Counted from the first letter of the stretch, positions 35,001-46,983 are shown. The stretch: 64,000 nt of DNA from Chaetoderma sp. LZ-2023a (GCA_034401795.1 CM067366.1:67168014-67232013); one strand, 5' to 3'. Translations and numbers: made by a program. Notes: generated from the sequence alone by a model not told the origin.

Positions 35001-35466
35001 TATACACTCTTAGAGAAATGCCACGTGGGGCCAAAATGTCTTGGAATGCATTCCAAGCATCGGGCCCGCAAGCTACGTCAGTAGAGACAACAGCCTGAGG
35101 GCGCAGTTCTCGAGCTTTCATAGATTGATGCCGATTATCACCTAAACCTCCTCCAGCTAGGAGATTAGCCTGCCTTCTAAGCTGTGGACGATCAGCCTTT
35201 GAGGCTGTGTAATCTAGATAACATAGCCCGATCACTATACATCGAGCCATACACATATTATCTAGATTCCTAACAGTGATACAGCATTTTTTTAGTGTGG
35301 CTTCGAACTCCAACTCATCGAGATATAATTTGGCAAGAGTATTATTCCACCCCGCTCCGCTAGGCATTTCTACATGAAATATATCCATAGAAAAGGCCCC
35401 ATTGAGACATATGTCTCTTTGAGATTGACTCACTTCAGAAATTTCGTTTGTTATTTCTGTAGCCAT
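32049..35466 (-). pseudogene. Polinton protein-primed DNA polymerase B
   Basis: The element's replicative polymerase, read on the minus strand in several frames (about 1140 codons). N-terminal region to 34906; Cys/His clusters with CXXC pairs (34440-34930); 3'-5' exonuclease with AHNSRGFDLH (Exo II, about 34180-34206) and YCRSDIDIL (Exo III, about 33820-33848); a GCxxHxCPxC block near 33450; palm motif A DITSLYPY (about 33205-33231); motif B KWVLNSLWGYFA (about 32645-32685) with TNVVIAAFVMSHAR; motif C HDTDSI (32377-32394); C-terminal IGPKSYVY and KGLTLNYWN. Stops and frameshifts near 34755, 34435, 33500-33340, 32760 and 32420 disable it. Key palm aspartates are still encoded. Length matches family members. 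Confidence 0.93.
33473..33507 (-). repeat. In-frame 9-bp triplication in polymerase B
   Basis: Three tandem TACTTCGAG units (minus strand) encode a repeated Tyr-Phe-Glu just before GCYVHTCPKC. They expand what is normally a single YEF/YFE-like block of Polinton polymerases, followed by a TAA stop. Confidence 0.7.
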
Positions 35467-35525
35467 CAGATCTCAGACTTGGCCAAAGTCCACGTGGATT
35501 GGGGTGTTTAAAGCTGGGTGATTTA

Positions 35526-36263
35526 TCATGACCCTGCTGTAATCTTGAGGCAATGATTTAACGCTAGTGTAAAAACTCTGTAATATTCTTTCGAATATAG
35601 AGTGCACGCGCTCTGAAACTTCAACCAAATTCTTTGTAATAATGGCGTCTGGATTAAAGCTGACAGATTAAGAATGTTCTGTAATATTAAAACGCCTGGA
35701 CTGAAAGGTGCATGTGAGAGATATATCATACATATCATCGATGTCTGGTGTGTCGGTCTAGGCATAGCTGTTATAACGTCATCAGAATGTCTGTCATTCC
35801 CCCCGCACACCCTCTACAATGTTAACCCCCTCCACCGATCATATTAGCTTCCTTATTCGTATCATTAGTTTCACATAAATTAACTCTGCAGACTTGAGAA
35901 GATTTATTTTTGCGATTCTTGTAATTATTCTTGCTAGTCTTCTTAACTGGTGTATAGGGCGTGCTAACAGAGTTACTAGAGGTGGGGTGGGGGTTGGTAG
36001 CTGCAAGGGTTGGTTGGTAGCGTTGGGCTGGGGTGTGGCCGAGTTGGTTAGGGTGGGCTGGGATGCTGGGGGTGGGCAACAATGTTAGCATTGTTGGGGA
36101 TCGGGGAATAGAACGGTCTCCAAAATTTTACATCAGCATTTGAGCGTTTAGAGTTTGGGTTGGAATTTAGGGGTTGATGAGATTGCAGGGGTGTAATGGG
36201 GGACATTACAGGTTGATAATGGTGAACACTGGTTAAGAGCTCAGTATCGCTTAGACCTTGCAT
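35526..36263 (-). pseudogene. Polinton, unassigned frames upstream of polymerase B
   Basis: Three overlapping open frames (36048-36263, 35822-36091, 35526-35810) look like one broken gene: a start MQGLSDTELLTSV, then a Pro/Asn/Ser-rich stretch in two frames, then a Lys-rich KKTSKNNYKNRKNK segment. No domain is recognised. The last frame may belong to the polymerase N-terminal extension. Confidence 0.4.
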
Positions 36264-36281
36264 TAAAATATCTATATTACG

Positions 36282-37704
36282 TTACAATACATCGTCATCT
36301 TCAGAATTTGAACAGGTGTGAGGATCTTGGGGGATATTTTGCTCTTCAAAGCTATGAAAATTAAAAATATCTCCCAACATTTCCACAGGTGTTATAGTAT
36401 TTGAAACAGTTTCACTCAGTACCTCACCCGAATCATACTCTACGACCCTGTTTAACTTTGCAGGCTCTGGACCCCGAGCAGGCTCGTCACTTCTCGAGCT
36501 CGTTGAAGCAGCCCCAGGATTCGATCTCCCTGAAGACCGCCTCAATATCGTAGTCATCGTCGGAGTCATCAGGGTCGTCGTCGTCAGCGATGACGGAACC
36601 GATGTCGCTCCACTCACCATCACCGACCGTGTATATTGCGAGTAAGTTCGTGATACTGCAAAACAAAAAAGGATAAAACAGATTAGATTTTATATTTCTA
36701 GACAAGTTTTTTGTGTTTTTTTCACGGCCATATGTCGGATTCATAAGTCACTGTCATAAGTCGCTGTAATAAGTCGCTATCATAAGTCTCACCTATGTCG
36801 CAACATCATCAAACCCCCTGACCCCAAATTCCTAAACCTAGCGTACCCATAGCACACTCCACAACTCAGAAAAACACCTCACCCCTCAACAAACCCCACC
36901 TCACAAACACCAAAACCTCGCCCCACCCACCCTAGCCTACTAGCCAGAACCCCAGACCCTCCCCAGAGACATCACACACCCTGCAACATCCACGAACCCA
37001 CCCACTCCATTAACCACTCCCCCAACCCTCAACCGCAAACCCAAACAACCCCAACACCCCAGCCCCCTACCCTAGTCAACTCAACCCCCCCCCAAGCCAG
37101 AGCCCAAACCTCAACCCAACCAGCTCGGTCCAGCTCGAATAAAAAACAGTAAAACCTATACTCACTTACATTCAGCTTGACGGGCAAACATTTCTACGTG
37201 ATCGTGGTACGATGCGAAATCTGTCTCAGTCATCGCCAGTCTTATAACGGCTCTTAGGTGAGTTAATGCGTGCAGCACGCGGTCTGGCAGATCATCAGGA
37301 CGGATGTCGTGAGAGTTCAATATGCCCTCCAGAATGGTTCATGGAAGTGCCATAAACTCTCGTTCGACGGTTAGCACTTGGCTAATGATGGAGTAATCGA
37401 GCTCATGACAATTGATAGCATCTAACTCATCCTCCAGAATAGCCAAGGGGCGTGCCGATCTGGGGTGCTGACTACCCTCAAGCGCTACCGTCTCAACATC
37501 CGTCAGGGTGTTGACCACATGCTGCTCGGTCGACGTACGAAATTTGTGTCCTTCAGAATCATAGACGTTGTCCTTCTCGTACATCAACCGCCTCTTACAC
37601 CCGCCTACCAATGACTCGTCATCAGAGGTCAGCTCATCAGCCGACCGTTTACAGGACCCCTCGACGTTCTCAGGAATCATCTGTAGATTAAAACAAAATG
37701 GCAA
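36282..37704 (-). CDS. Polinton accessory gene, apparently spliced (two exons)
   Basis: On the minus strand an open frame starting within 37704-37678 runs to about 37167, ending at a donor GAAT|GTAAGT, with one in-frame TGA near 37336. After about 516 bases a polypyrimidine tract TTTTTTGTTTTGCAG ends at about 36651, and the frame 36650-36282 follows. Joining at these sites keeps the frame. A TTTTAATCTACAG acceptor-like site also precedes ATGATTCC at about 37678, so a further 5' exon is possible. The product is polar: an Asp/Glu- and Lys/Arg-rich first half with CKRSADELTSDDES and Ser/Thr-rich, acidic second half ending SEDDDVL. No domain is recognised. The intron (36651-37166) is C/A-rich. 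Function unknown. Confidence 0.45.
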
Positions 37705-38547
37705 ATGTTAAAAATAATATTCTGTAAAAAAAATATGTTATGTCATGGGAGGTAACTACGTCGTTCCCGGGGAAGAGCTATAGCTCATTATGCAAATGGA
37801 GGTAACCCACTTTTTTGCCGAGATCGTGCTGCAATTTTTTAAAAAGGTCTACACTAGTAACTTAAACTAACATTATACGGAGGTCTAAACAGTATAATAA
37901 CTTTGAGTTACATTTCTGCTATTAATGTGTAAAAAACTCTGTTTAGGCTTTAATATACATTGATAATTACTCGAAAGGTTGTATTTCTAGTTTTCAAACA
38001 TATGGCGAGTAAGCAACATACTCATACGCACCCATGCCAAGACCCACATGTCAAAATTTAACACACACCCCAAAGACGACCAGCTTTTACTTGTTAATCG
38101 CCGTACCAACATAACTCAAAGTATTTTGACTTAATTTTGATAAATTTTTGTTTAAATTTTAACCTTATGATAGCGCGACTATACTCGACCCTCTTCATAC
38201 CTTATTAATTAATATATATTTTCAAAAATACGAATTTTGATCATCCTTAATATTTGAGACACACAGCTGCAGGATTAGTATGCTAACAAGTTTTCGGTCA
38301 AGCTTCAAATTTGAAATAGCTAAGGATCAAAGCACAAACCGTAAGGAATAGATCGATTTCATAAGTTTCTAATAGCAATTGACACATTCTTAGGATGACT
38401 AAAATTCTGCTTAAATTGGCACATGAAGCTAGTGTAAACCGAATTACTCTATACATCGAGCTAGCGATTTCAGCCTTATTACCATCACAAAGCACGACGA
38501 GCTCAGCCATATATACATCCAAACATATACTTCCATGATTTCGATAA

Positions 38548-38590
<43 letters not shown>

Positions 38591-38649
38591 ATAAGAGGTT
38601 TGAAATGTTGTACACCCCGATACACCCTCTAGCGCTCTTCAAGCTTTGT
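37705..38649. other. Polinton, no gene assigned
   Basis: Mostly AT-rich. A 74-codon frame at 38298-38522 (-) shows no known motif. A (TAT)n microsatellite lies at 38549-38592 just before the ATPase. Confidence 0.45.
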
Positions 38650-39250
38650 AAAACAATGTCACAAAATGTATACACAGTTTAAACATCTGGCTAATATCTT
38701 ACTTAGCGGACCGTCTCAAGCAGGAAAATCCACACTATTAGGCGAAATAATTAGATACAGAGCTCAGCTATTAGATAAAACACCTGAACAAATTATATTA
38801 TGTTACGGGGCATATCAACCTGCTTATGAGAGGCTCGGAACAGATGTAGAGCTATATTCAGGAGTTCGAAATTTAGAAATAAATTCCAACGTAGCTAATC
38901 TAATTATCCTTGATGATCTGATGGAGGACGTAGATAGCAGGGTTACTGCATTGTTTACGAGACGAGGGCATCACGAGAATTAAAAAATAATTCATTTGAT
39001 TCGGAATTTTTCTCGAAAAATAAAAACCACTGAAATATTTCGCTGATTTGTTATTACATAATCATATTTAAGAATCCTAGAGACGCATCCAGTATAACTA
39101 CATTGGTTCGTGAAATGTATCCTAGACGTAGCTCGACATTGCAGGATTCATATAGCGATGCCAATACGTGAGCTCATGGTTATTTACTCATATACCTCTG
39201 TCAGACAACACCTGAACATCTGATATTACGTACCAATATTATATTCACGA
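38650..39250 (+). pseudogene. Polinton FtsK/HerA-type packaging ATPase
   Basis: The open part 38666-38983 begins MYTQFKHLANILLSGPSQAGKST, holding Walker A (GPSQAGKST, 38708-38734), IILCYGAYQPAYE, and Walker B LIILDDLMEDVDSR (about 38899-38940), then LFTRRGHHEN. After a stop at 38982 the homology continues in other frames with FKNPRDASSITTLVREMYP (near 39070) and a GYLL block to about 39245. This is the A32-like genome-packaging ATPase of Polintons. The length of about 195 codons fits. It converges with the integrase on the other strand. Confidence 0.9.
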
Positions 39251-39984
39251 ATTAAACGAATTAGGATAACTGGCCCATTTGACAGAGACTTCTTGCTTAT
39301 TATCTTTCGTACACCTTTTAATAATTCTTTCTACTCGATACAGCTGACTGTTTGCTTCATTTAAATGAATTTTTTGCAACTCTGCAGAATAAAATGTATC
39401 GTTAATGGGATTTTGATTATAATTATTGAGCTTATATACACCAAATCTGTCAGGTAGTTTTGAGCTTATTTTGAATATCTCCTCACTCCATGTCAGTCAA
39501 TAACCCTTGGTAAATGGACCTTTTAACTCTGACACTTTTACGTCATCGCCTACACTCAAATCACTTGGCTTTACCGATGCTCTCGATTTTGCTTTCAAGT
39601 ACATATTACATATTACTTATTACGTCAAGCTAACACCCCTGTACTGTGATCAACATCTACAGGTTTAATTTGTGTACTACCGTGTACAGATCTATTATAA
39701 GATCGTAACAGATTAGGGAGTGTGTCAATATATCAGTATTTTTTTAAGTCAAATATTTCCATAACTTAGCCTTTATGGTCCGTTGAACACGTTCAATGTT
39801 CTCAGCCTTCATGAGAGAGTTCTGAGATGTGTAGAAATGTATACGTTTAGACGTTAATATGTGTCTAACGGTAGCATTCACGAATTCACCCCCTGTATTG
39901 CTCTAAATCGATTCGGGTCTTCTAGCAAGAGTATTCAGAAAAAACTCCAATTTTGATAGACAATCTATTATGAATAGTAGATAC
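39190..39984 (-). pseudogene. Polinton retroviral-type integrase, 3' part with chromodomain-like tail
   Basis: On the minus strand, starting at the border with the foreign block, frames give TGGEFVNATVRHILTSKRIHFYTSQNSL (catalytic-core strand and helix), then ENIERVQRTIKAKLWKY with the third catalytic Glu, PNLLRSYNRSVHGS, an SH3-like region (VKVSELKGPF) and a tail YRVERIIKRCTKDNKQEVSVKWASYPNSF (39240-39348) that resembles a chromodomain. In-frame stops (for example RPESI* near 39905) make it dead. The N-terminal zinc-binding domain and first catalytic Asp are missing: the frame breaks at 39984. Such integrases insert the element with 6-bp target duplications, as seen here. Confidence 0.88.
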
Positions 39985-40036
39985 TGTGACGTCACGAGGA
40001 GTATAAAAGGAGATGCGATCCAGAGATCGAGAGCAG
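39985..40036 (+). promoter_or_regulatory. CRE-TATA core promoter, second copy
   Basis: TGTGACGTCACGAG (39985-39998), 3 bases, TATAAAA (40002-40008), 17 bases, ATCGAGAGCAG (40026-40036). Elements and spacings are identical to those on the minus strand at 17762-17813. Confidence 0.65.
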
Positions 40037-42955
40037 GGGCCGAACAGGTTGGACCTGTACTAGCTGCGATCGACAGATATTACACGTATTACTTCACTAT
40101 GTGTCGGGCTTTTCTCCTGTAGCTGGCAGTTGCCCAACCCACCGCACTAAAACAGTTTTGTAACTCCCTACTTACGGGAGTAATTTGGAACTTTCTGATT
40201 ATTGTTCACGAATATCAATATCTACTTCGGAACACGAATTTACGGTGAGGCCTTTACAGCCTGAATATGTGATTCTACAGATGTAGAGGCAGGATGTTCT
40301 TTGATGGATGACTCGCCTAAAAGTGGTATTTCAACTGTCACCGCATTAATATCGCGTAGGTTCTTCTAACTTTCGACCGGAGCAAGTAAACTCTGATGTA
40401 CCCAGCACCGTTAAGCTTTGTTTTGTATCTTCATTCACATCTGACAACCCACGCTTGTGATCGGGTTGTTGTCAGCTTCCATCCATGCCACCGGTGTACA
40501 GGAACTTTCTTCTCCACAATAGTACTATCGTATCTTTTGCTGACTGCTCGTTAGACATCGTATTAGGCTTACAGTGCTGAGCGATGTACTCCCGCCATGA
40601 GTGTTCTTGCGGGAATCTTGTTTGTGGATAACAGCTTGCGGGAACCAACCTGCGGGAACTTTCCAGCTTCCTGGGAATGCATCAATGCACGTCAACTATG
40701 GAATGACATATCAATTTCAGTAACATGGTAGCCTAACTTAAGAATGACTACCGAGTGTTCAAGTAACTATACTTCACAGTTTAATTATTTCTCTATATGT
40801 ATTTCTTTAATTATATTGTATCCGTAAGAATGGTCGCGATGACTAAAAGGTACCGTAGCGGTCTTAGGACCGCTAGTTATAATTTCTGTATTTGTTTATA
40901 GTTATTCTCATTTTCTGCAATGTGTTGCTAACCGCACCATAGTAGGTTTGTTAACCTGTACTAAGATATATAATTCTTATCATTTGACACTGTATTAATT
41001 GTTCTGGTTAGATTATGTATATGTATGGCCAGTGGCCATCAGTTCATATGATTTGTTTAGTTGTAGAAAATATTTAGGACTGCAGTGCACATAGGAAACA
41101 CTATACAGCAACACTTATATATGCAGCACTTTCTCCCGCCACCAACAATTTTCCACTGAGGTCGCTGTCCGTACTATAACTCTGTTTATCCCGGCATGCT
41201 ACCAACTAAACCGTTTCTATTCAGCTCAATAGGATAGGTTTAATATGATTAGAGACACTTTGTTAAGAAATCTGTAGTATACTCTTCTCTTCCGGCAGTG
41301 CGATAATCTATCCCCGCACTCCGGTAAGACTCATAGCTCTAAGATTTTGTCTCTCTTCATGCTCTACTCAGCCTTGTGGTTTCTTAATTGTTTGGATGTC
41401 CCTATCCGCACCATGGGCTGATCCGACTCTTGGAAACTATTGGGGTTTCCGAGCGGTGATGGCTAGGGTGTGGTGTCATATACATTTCCCTTGTATCTTC
41501 GGATACTTAGTAGTTAGCACTTTTGCCAATGTAGGAAAGCACTGCGAAAACATATTAATTATTATTTTATTTGCTGAACAAACCTCCCACACCGCAGTGC
41601 AAAGCAGGGCAACTTGTATATAAACCTAATGACAAGTTAAATGGTTAGTTCCATAGGACCAGTGATGGGCGAGATACGTATCCCCACCGAATTCCATAAG
41701 AATGTCTGGGCATGATATTTAGATCTGCCACACCCTTGCGGGAAGGACATTTATGGTGGGTATTCATCTCTCTCACCCCCACCATAATGATAGAACAATG
41801 GTCTAATAACGTTTTCGTGAAAGGTAACCTATGTCTTGTAACATTTTATGTGGTTACGGAGCGGGATGTCCATATTCTTATCCAGTTTGGAGATCTTACT
41901 AAGTAACATGTATGAGTGCTGTCTTTAGTATGGATGTCTTAGGGCATCTGTTCTCAGGACCGACGTATCTAATAGCTAGGTAGATACCAGCCATTTGCGG
42001 CCAAAAATAGTTCTTGTTTTCAAAAACAACTAAAAGCTAATTAAGCAAAGCAGAAGGCCTGCATAAATAAAGTGGCAACTACCAACTCAGCATACTAAGA
42101 ATCACATAAGACAGTGACAAGGGAGTCCATCAGGAATTACCCATCCCGTCTTCACATAAAACAGCACGCAACCCTATAGTCATAATCTCACTAGGTATGG
42201 TCTTTTCTTTCTTAAATAATTTTGGTTGAAATATTAGAGTGGGCCCATTTTTGCCTACTACTCTTCTCCCGCTTTAAGCAGAGGCGACACCTTCCCAAGA
42301 TGGAGGCCCGTGCGAGGCACTTGCCTCTCGCAAGGATTCAGCAACGATGGTCCACGTGAGGATAATACTCCTCACCCAAACTAGCACTAGGAGTAGTGCC
42401 CGTGTGAGGCACATAACTTATCGTCCGAGATAATCTTCTTCCTTTCAGCTTAGAGGTATAATAACTTATATTAAGTTAATTAGTTAAAGTTTCGTGTACA
42501 GGAGCCTCACTTGCGGGGATACCTCTGTGGACCTACGAGTCTGTGTGGTACCTCCGGGAGCCCCATGTTCAAAAGTTCATCTACCTGTCTCTATGTCTCG
42601 TATTTTCGTATGCTCTTATTTTAGTTTTATCTAGCATATTTATAATTGTTTAGGTAAAATCATTGTATACACTTATATTTTTAGGTCACCAAAATCAAAT
42701 CTTGTAAGTCCATAGATCACGAAATTGCTATGGACAGGCATACTGGTGACACAAATTCTTGGGATGAGACTGTTGTATTTAATGTTTGTGATGATGGTCG
42801 CATGGCCCCAACGGAATGATTGAGTTCCACCGGCCTTAGGAGCCGGTTTTTGGTACCCGCAGGGCAGTCTCGTACAAGGTCCGTCACCCTGAGACCGGAT
42901 GCTAACCAGCGTCATCATTCATCATGCACTTGCGGCATGGCGAGTCGACATGATA
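39985..42955 (+). mobile_element. Foreign block inside the Polinton, class unknown
   Basis: It begins at the break in the integrase frame with TGTGACGTCACGAG and a TATA box, and ends before Polinton coding resumes near 42960. I find no integrase, protease or capsid sequence and no long frame within it. Features: the promoter at 39985-40036, a hairpin AGCGGTC/GACCGCT near 40856, and GC-richer segments near 42280-42420 and 42800-42980. The promoter match to 17762-17813 suggests that at least part is an LTR. Terminal repeats of the whole block were not identified. Confidence 0.4.
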
Positions 42956-43129
42956 CACCGGAACGGCCCGATACTACCCGGTGAGCTACACTAATTCACA
43001 ACCTAAGCGCAAAAATGCTAAGAAGGGTCAATGATTAGCTAACCCTCACAGAAGTCATTTGAAGTGTAACCATAGAGGGAGAAGCATTAGAAACGCTAAA
43101 CAAGTGGATATATTTAGTCAACTAATAAG

Positions 43130-44234
43130 ATGGCTGCTTGTCACTGCACTAAAAGTGAATTAGATTTGTTTACTGTGAAACCTGTAATGACCACAATGGA
43201 TCAAGCTCGTTGGCAAAGTTATCAAACCATTACGAGTCTGTCTAACTCTGGGGGAAGCCTGGAGTTTTTCATCTCTGGAAGCGGTGATGACTACATAGAT
43301 TTAGCTTAAATTTACATTTACGTTAAGGCTAGTGTCATACAGGTTATCATGGGGTGGAAACTCCTTGAATCACAAACAGCGGTTTGCACCGGTTAACCTA
43401 TGGTTCAGCTCTATGTTTTCTCAAGTAACATTGCCCTAAGTAACTCTGTGGAAATGATCGGTAGAATTCATTCCGACATTTTTCTTCAGTAAAAATATTT
43501 AATCAATGGAGTTTCCTTAAAGGTCTATTTTACATCGAGTAAACCTGATTTTAACCTAATTCGTGGTGATGCACATACTTACAAATTACATCTGCATGAA
43601 GCTACATTAAATTTATGTAAGGTTAAACCCATTCCAGAAGTAATTAACGCTCACACTTCGACATTGCTAAAGTCCCCCGTGCGATACCCTACTAAAAGAG
43701 TTATCGCCAAATCATTCAACATTCCAGCAGGAACTAGTAGCATGAATAGGGACAATATTTTTCTCAGGGACCTACTGAGTAGGGCTATATTCGGTATAGT
43801 TAGCAATATAGCTTATAATGGAGATTTCGATACAAATCCATATAATTTTCACCACTGTGATGCTAATCACATTTCATGTTATATGGATATGGAGCAGGTG
43901 GCTGGAGATGCTCTTACACCGAATTTCACGGCTGCTGGTGATAATTTTACAGAATCATTCTTGATGTTGTTTAATGGAACCGGTACATTATTCGATGACA
44001 AATGTATAGGGCTTAACATCGATGAATATAAGGCGGGTTACACGTTTTTTTGCCTTTGACTACACCCCAGACCTCGCTACAGGCGATCATGTCAACCTTA
44101 CGATGCAAGGAAGTCTACGACTCCAAACAAAATTTAAAAGAGCAACACCTGATACTATGAACGTAATATGTTATGCAGAATTTAATAACATTATAAGCAT
44201 TGACAGTGATCACAACATTACCACGGACTACTAG
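43130..44234 (+). pseudogene. Polinton major capsid protein (double jelly-roll type)
   Basis: Starts ATG 43130 with MAACHCTKSELDLFTVKP and continues TITSLSNSGGSLEFFISGSGDDYIDLA, the well-conserved N-terminal block of Polinton major capsid proteins (often labelled F54H12.2-like in invertebrate annotations). A TAA stop follows at about 43309, and later parts are in other frames: VNLWFSSMFSQVT-like sequence near 43405 and the open segments 43664-44059 and 44022-44234 (YPTKRVIAKSFNIPAGTSS near 43687). Total about 368 codons, shorter than the usual 430-450 or more, so deletions are likely. The immediately preceding 170 bases encode a basic stretch that may be the end of a minor capsid gene. Confidence 0.85.
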
Positions 44235-44357
44235 AGCCCTTGGCACCCTCTTGCTTGTATACCTAAATGCATCAGAAAACCCTCGTGTCTCATCATTAAT
44301 ACAAATCCTAAGAACCTTCCAGCGTTATCTTTCCTGAAACATGGAAAATCTGAATAT

Positions 44358-44358
44358 T

Positions 44359-44413
<55 letters not shown>
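44358..44413. repeat. (CTA)n microsatellite
   Basis: About 18 CTA units, ending in CTG variants. A (TA)n tract follows at 44612-44633. Confidence 0.95.
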
Positions 44414-44997
44414 GCTACTGCCACATCAGACATCTACGTAACTCTAGGAGAACTACGTTAAAATATAATTCAGAGAGTGGAGGCTTGCTATAGTATACGC
44501 TGGAGGGGTTGTATATAGAATACCCCAAACCAGAGTTTCTGCATTGGTGTCGGGTGGGTTGGGGAGGGTTGGAGCATTAGTGAATAGGCAAATGCAGCTT
44601 TTAGCTTGAGACTTATATATATATATATATATAATATTTTTAATAGTGATAATACTGGTGAGATTTTTTTGATTAGGGAAAACAAATAAATTTGCTAATT
44701 ATAGGTTATAACTATGTCAATAATAGTAACAGGTTATAGTTGTATATATATATTATTCGCGCAGCTTATAAACAGCCCAGAGTACATCGTTCAGCCATAC
44801 AGTCTTACAGGCCTTGTATAACTCGCATACATTCCAAAATAAATCTGGATCTATAGACAATGCCCGAAAGAAAGAGCTTTTAGGTACACATTCTAATTCG
44901 TTTAAGTAATGTAATTCTAATTATCAATGGGTCTTAAGAAATAATCGATACCCATACACTGGTGTTTGCGTTGAGATGGTCTGTTATGCTGGCCCCC

Positions 44998-45795
44998 TTA
45001 ACAGTCCTGAATCGCTAGTCTATGGATCGCTAATTTCAACAAATTTGCGAAAATAGCTGTAGCATTGACTCTAGTAGATTGTGGAACGTTTTTGCAGTCA
45101 AGACTCAGATATTCACATTCATTTATATCTCGATGACACATATCGGGGGTGTCCTGGATAGCGGTCGGTTGAGTGTATGTTTGTACAGCAGCAGGCAAAT
45201 CGGGCAATGTAAAACACTTGTTTTCTTCATAATCTTGTAAATCATTAGAATCCAACGAATCAGGTAAGGGCTCGAATCCCGATGGTATTTCTTCCTATGC
45301 ATTCGTATACACTTGTTGAATAGTGTAATCTAACTATCTGACCGTCTCTGGGGATATGTGTTTGATAAGTGTCTGAATGGCTCTGGCTATTTCAGCATCA
45401 GCATCATTTACATCGACAACGTTACATGGTTGCTTAGACATTAATCCCAGCAATCAAGTCATGCAGACTCTCGAGAATATGTAATCCTTAGTCTTTACTG
45501 TGTCACCCTCTAAAATTGTAATTAGTTTAAGTTCTTCAACCATAGTAGTAATGTATAATCCGGCCAATATTAACTTTGAGTTAATGTCTACATCACTGCT
45601 CAGAGTTCTGACTATTTCAAACCAAACATCTTCGTCAACCAGTAGCTTTAAACTGACTCTAGAGATGGAGAGTGAAGGCACATTACTGCATAGGCCTATT
45701 TGTCTCTGACCATTATCCGAGTGACACGAATCAGCCATTAATCTAATGCTTAATAGCTGATCACTGTAATCTTTGGAGAACATTGCGTCAACCAT
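44998..45795 (-). pseudogene. Polinton, unassigned gene near the right end
   Basis: Two frames on the minus strand: 45454-45795 (113 codons, starts MVDAMFSKDYSDQLLSIRLM) and 44998-45255, linked by a stretch without a start but with coding-like sequence (SKQPCNVVDVNDADAEIARA). Together about 260 codons with at least two stops. The first part looks helical and leucine-rich, the second is acidic. No known domain. The position between capsid gene and right inverted repeat is typical for variable Polinton genes. Confidence 0.45.
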
Positions 45796-46004
45796 TGAGA
45801 GTTTTTATCTATATATATCGACGATCGGGTGTAGATTCTTTATCAATATTGCATGGCCACACTAAGTCTGGTTAGAAATGTAATAGCAATCTTCGATTGG
45901 TTGGTTTTTTCGGTATAAAATGCTTACACTAGCGTAGAGTTCATTATAACTCCGAGAACTTAATGCAAGTGCTGATAATGACCTTTAATTGAGGTTCTAA
46001 TTCA

Positions 46005-46275
46005 TATATCTAATTAATAAGCTCTACACTGTTGGAACACCTAGCTCTAAGCAGAGTTTCTTCGAATGCAGGCATCATAGCAGCGAGCTTTTGAAATGTA
46101 TTACCATACATAAACATGCCTCGCTTGAAGGGTAAACACTGCCAATACTAAACTCATGTATGTCTACTACAAATTCGTCATTATGCTTCATAACGCATAC
46201 CTGTACATTGCTACTGAGTGCTACGGGCATGTCACAACCCATAAAATAGCCTGTATTCATAATTATAATAAACAT
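46005..46275 (-). pseudogene. Polinton, possible PC4-like ssDNA-binding protein
   Basis: Reading from 46275 on the minus strand: VQVCVMKHNDEFVVDIHEF, then after a one-base shift LPFKRGMFMYGNTFQKLAAMM and ETLLRA, ending in TAA near 46012. The pattern of a VDIxEF strand, a Pro-x-Lys-Arg-Gly turn and an amphipathic helix resembles the PC4/Sub1 domain found in genes near Polinton ends. Similarity is judged by eye only. A frameshift makes it inactive. Confidence 0.4.
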
Positions 46276-46344
46276 TGAACAAACTGTTTAAACAAAAATC
46301 AAAACCGTTAACTCTTAACGTATCAGATTTTCAAAACGCTGCTT

Positions 46345-46983
46345 TTATACTCTAATGCCTATTGATTAATGCTCATCATGTGTCATTACGTTAATTACCC
46401 TTAAGTGAGCCTCATTGGATACCTTGAGACCCGTGATTTAACGAGGGGCGGGACTTCATCATCAAATGAGTTCCCAGGAAAAGACGTGTCCAGACATGTA
46501 ACCTTGTCATCCCTTATTACGTAATATATTAACCCTTGAGCATTTGGCATGGCTCCAAGAGATCATCCTTAATTAGATCCATTAACCCTCGTCACTAAGC
46601 ATTATGCTAACTACCTTTAAGCACACCTCATTGAATGCCCGGAGGCACATGACTTAGCGAGGGGGCAGGGCTTCGCGATCGAATGAGTCCAGACATGTAA
46701 CCTGTCAATCATCCTTAATTACCCGGTCATTAACCCTTGTCAATCATTACTATAATTACCATTAAGCTCACCGCATTGGATGACAGGAAGCATGTGACTT
46801 AATGAGGCATATGGTCACCTTCTACATCTAACATCCAATCAGAATGGAGGAGACGCCTGTTTTCACACCTTTACACAAAGGCGGAAAAGATCAAAGGAAA
46901 AATGGTGATAATGATGCAAATTAGTTGGTAGCTCTGACACAGCAACTACTTTTCACAGGCGCCCAGATCGCCCCACCTCTACT
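46345..46983 (-). repeat. Polinton right terminal inverted repeat
   Basis: Complement of the left repeat. Homology fades inward near 46345. It has the same GC-box, CCAAT-like and GGGTAATTA units. Differences between both repeats are scattered substitutions and short indels, including a change of the first GC box to GATTAAGTCACATG-like sequence. Confidence 0.9.

Larger units (their letters stand above)
29951..46983. mobile_element. Polinton/Maverick element in intron 1 of the channel gene
   Basis: A 17033-bp self-synthesising-type DNA transposon. It starts AGTAGAGGTGGGGCGATC and ends with the complement GATCGCCCCACCTCTACT, has about 640-bp terminal inverted repeats and a perfect 6-bp target duplication (AATGGA). 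Inside are the family's core genes, all decayed: DNA polymerase B (-, 32049-35466), packaging ATPase (+, 38650-39250), integrase (-, 39190-39984) and major capsid protein (+, 43130-44234), plus accessory frames. I did not find the adenovirus-type protease. A block of about 3 kb at 39985-42955 looks foreign. Element length and gene order fit animal Polintons (15-20 kb). Stops and frameshifts in every core gene mean it cannot move by itself. Confidence 0.95.

Noticed and set aside
42770..42980. GC-rich segment that might be a tRNA-like or SINE head
   Set aside because: I could not draw a cloverleaf or find A and B box spacing that holds.
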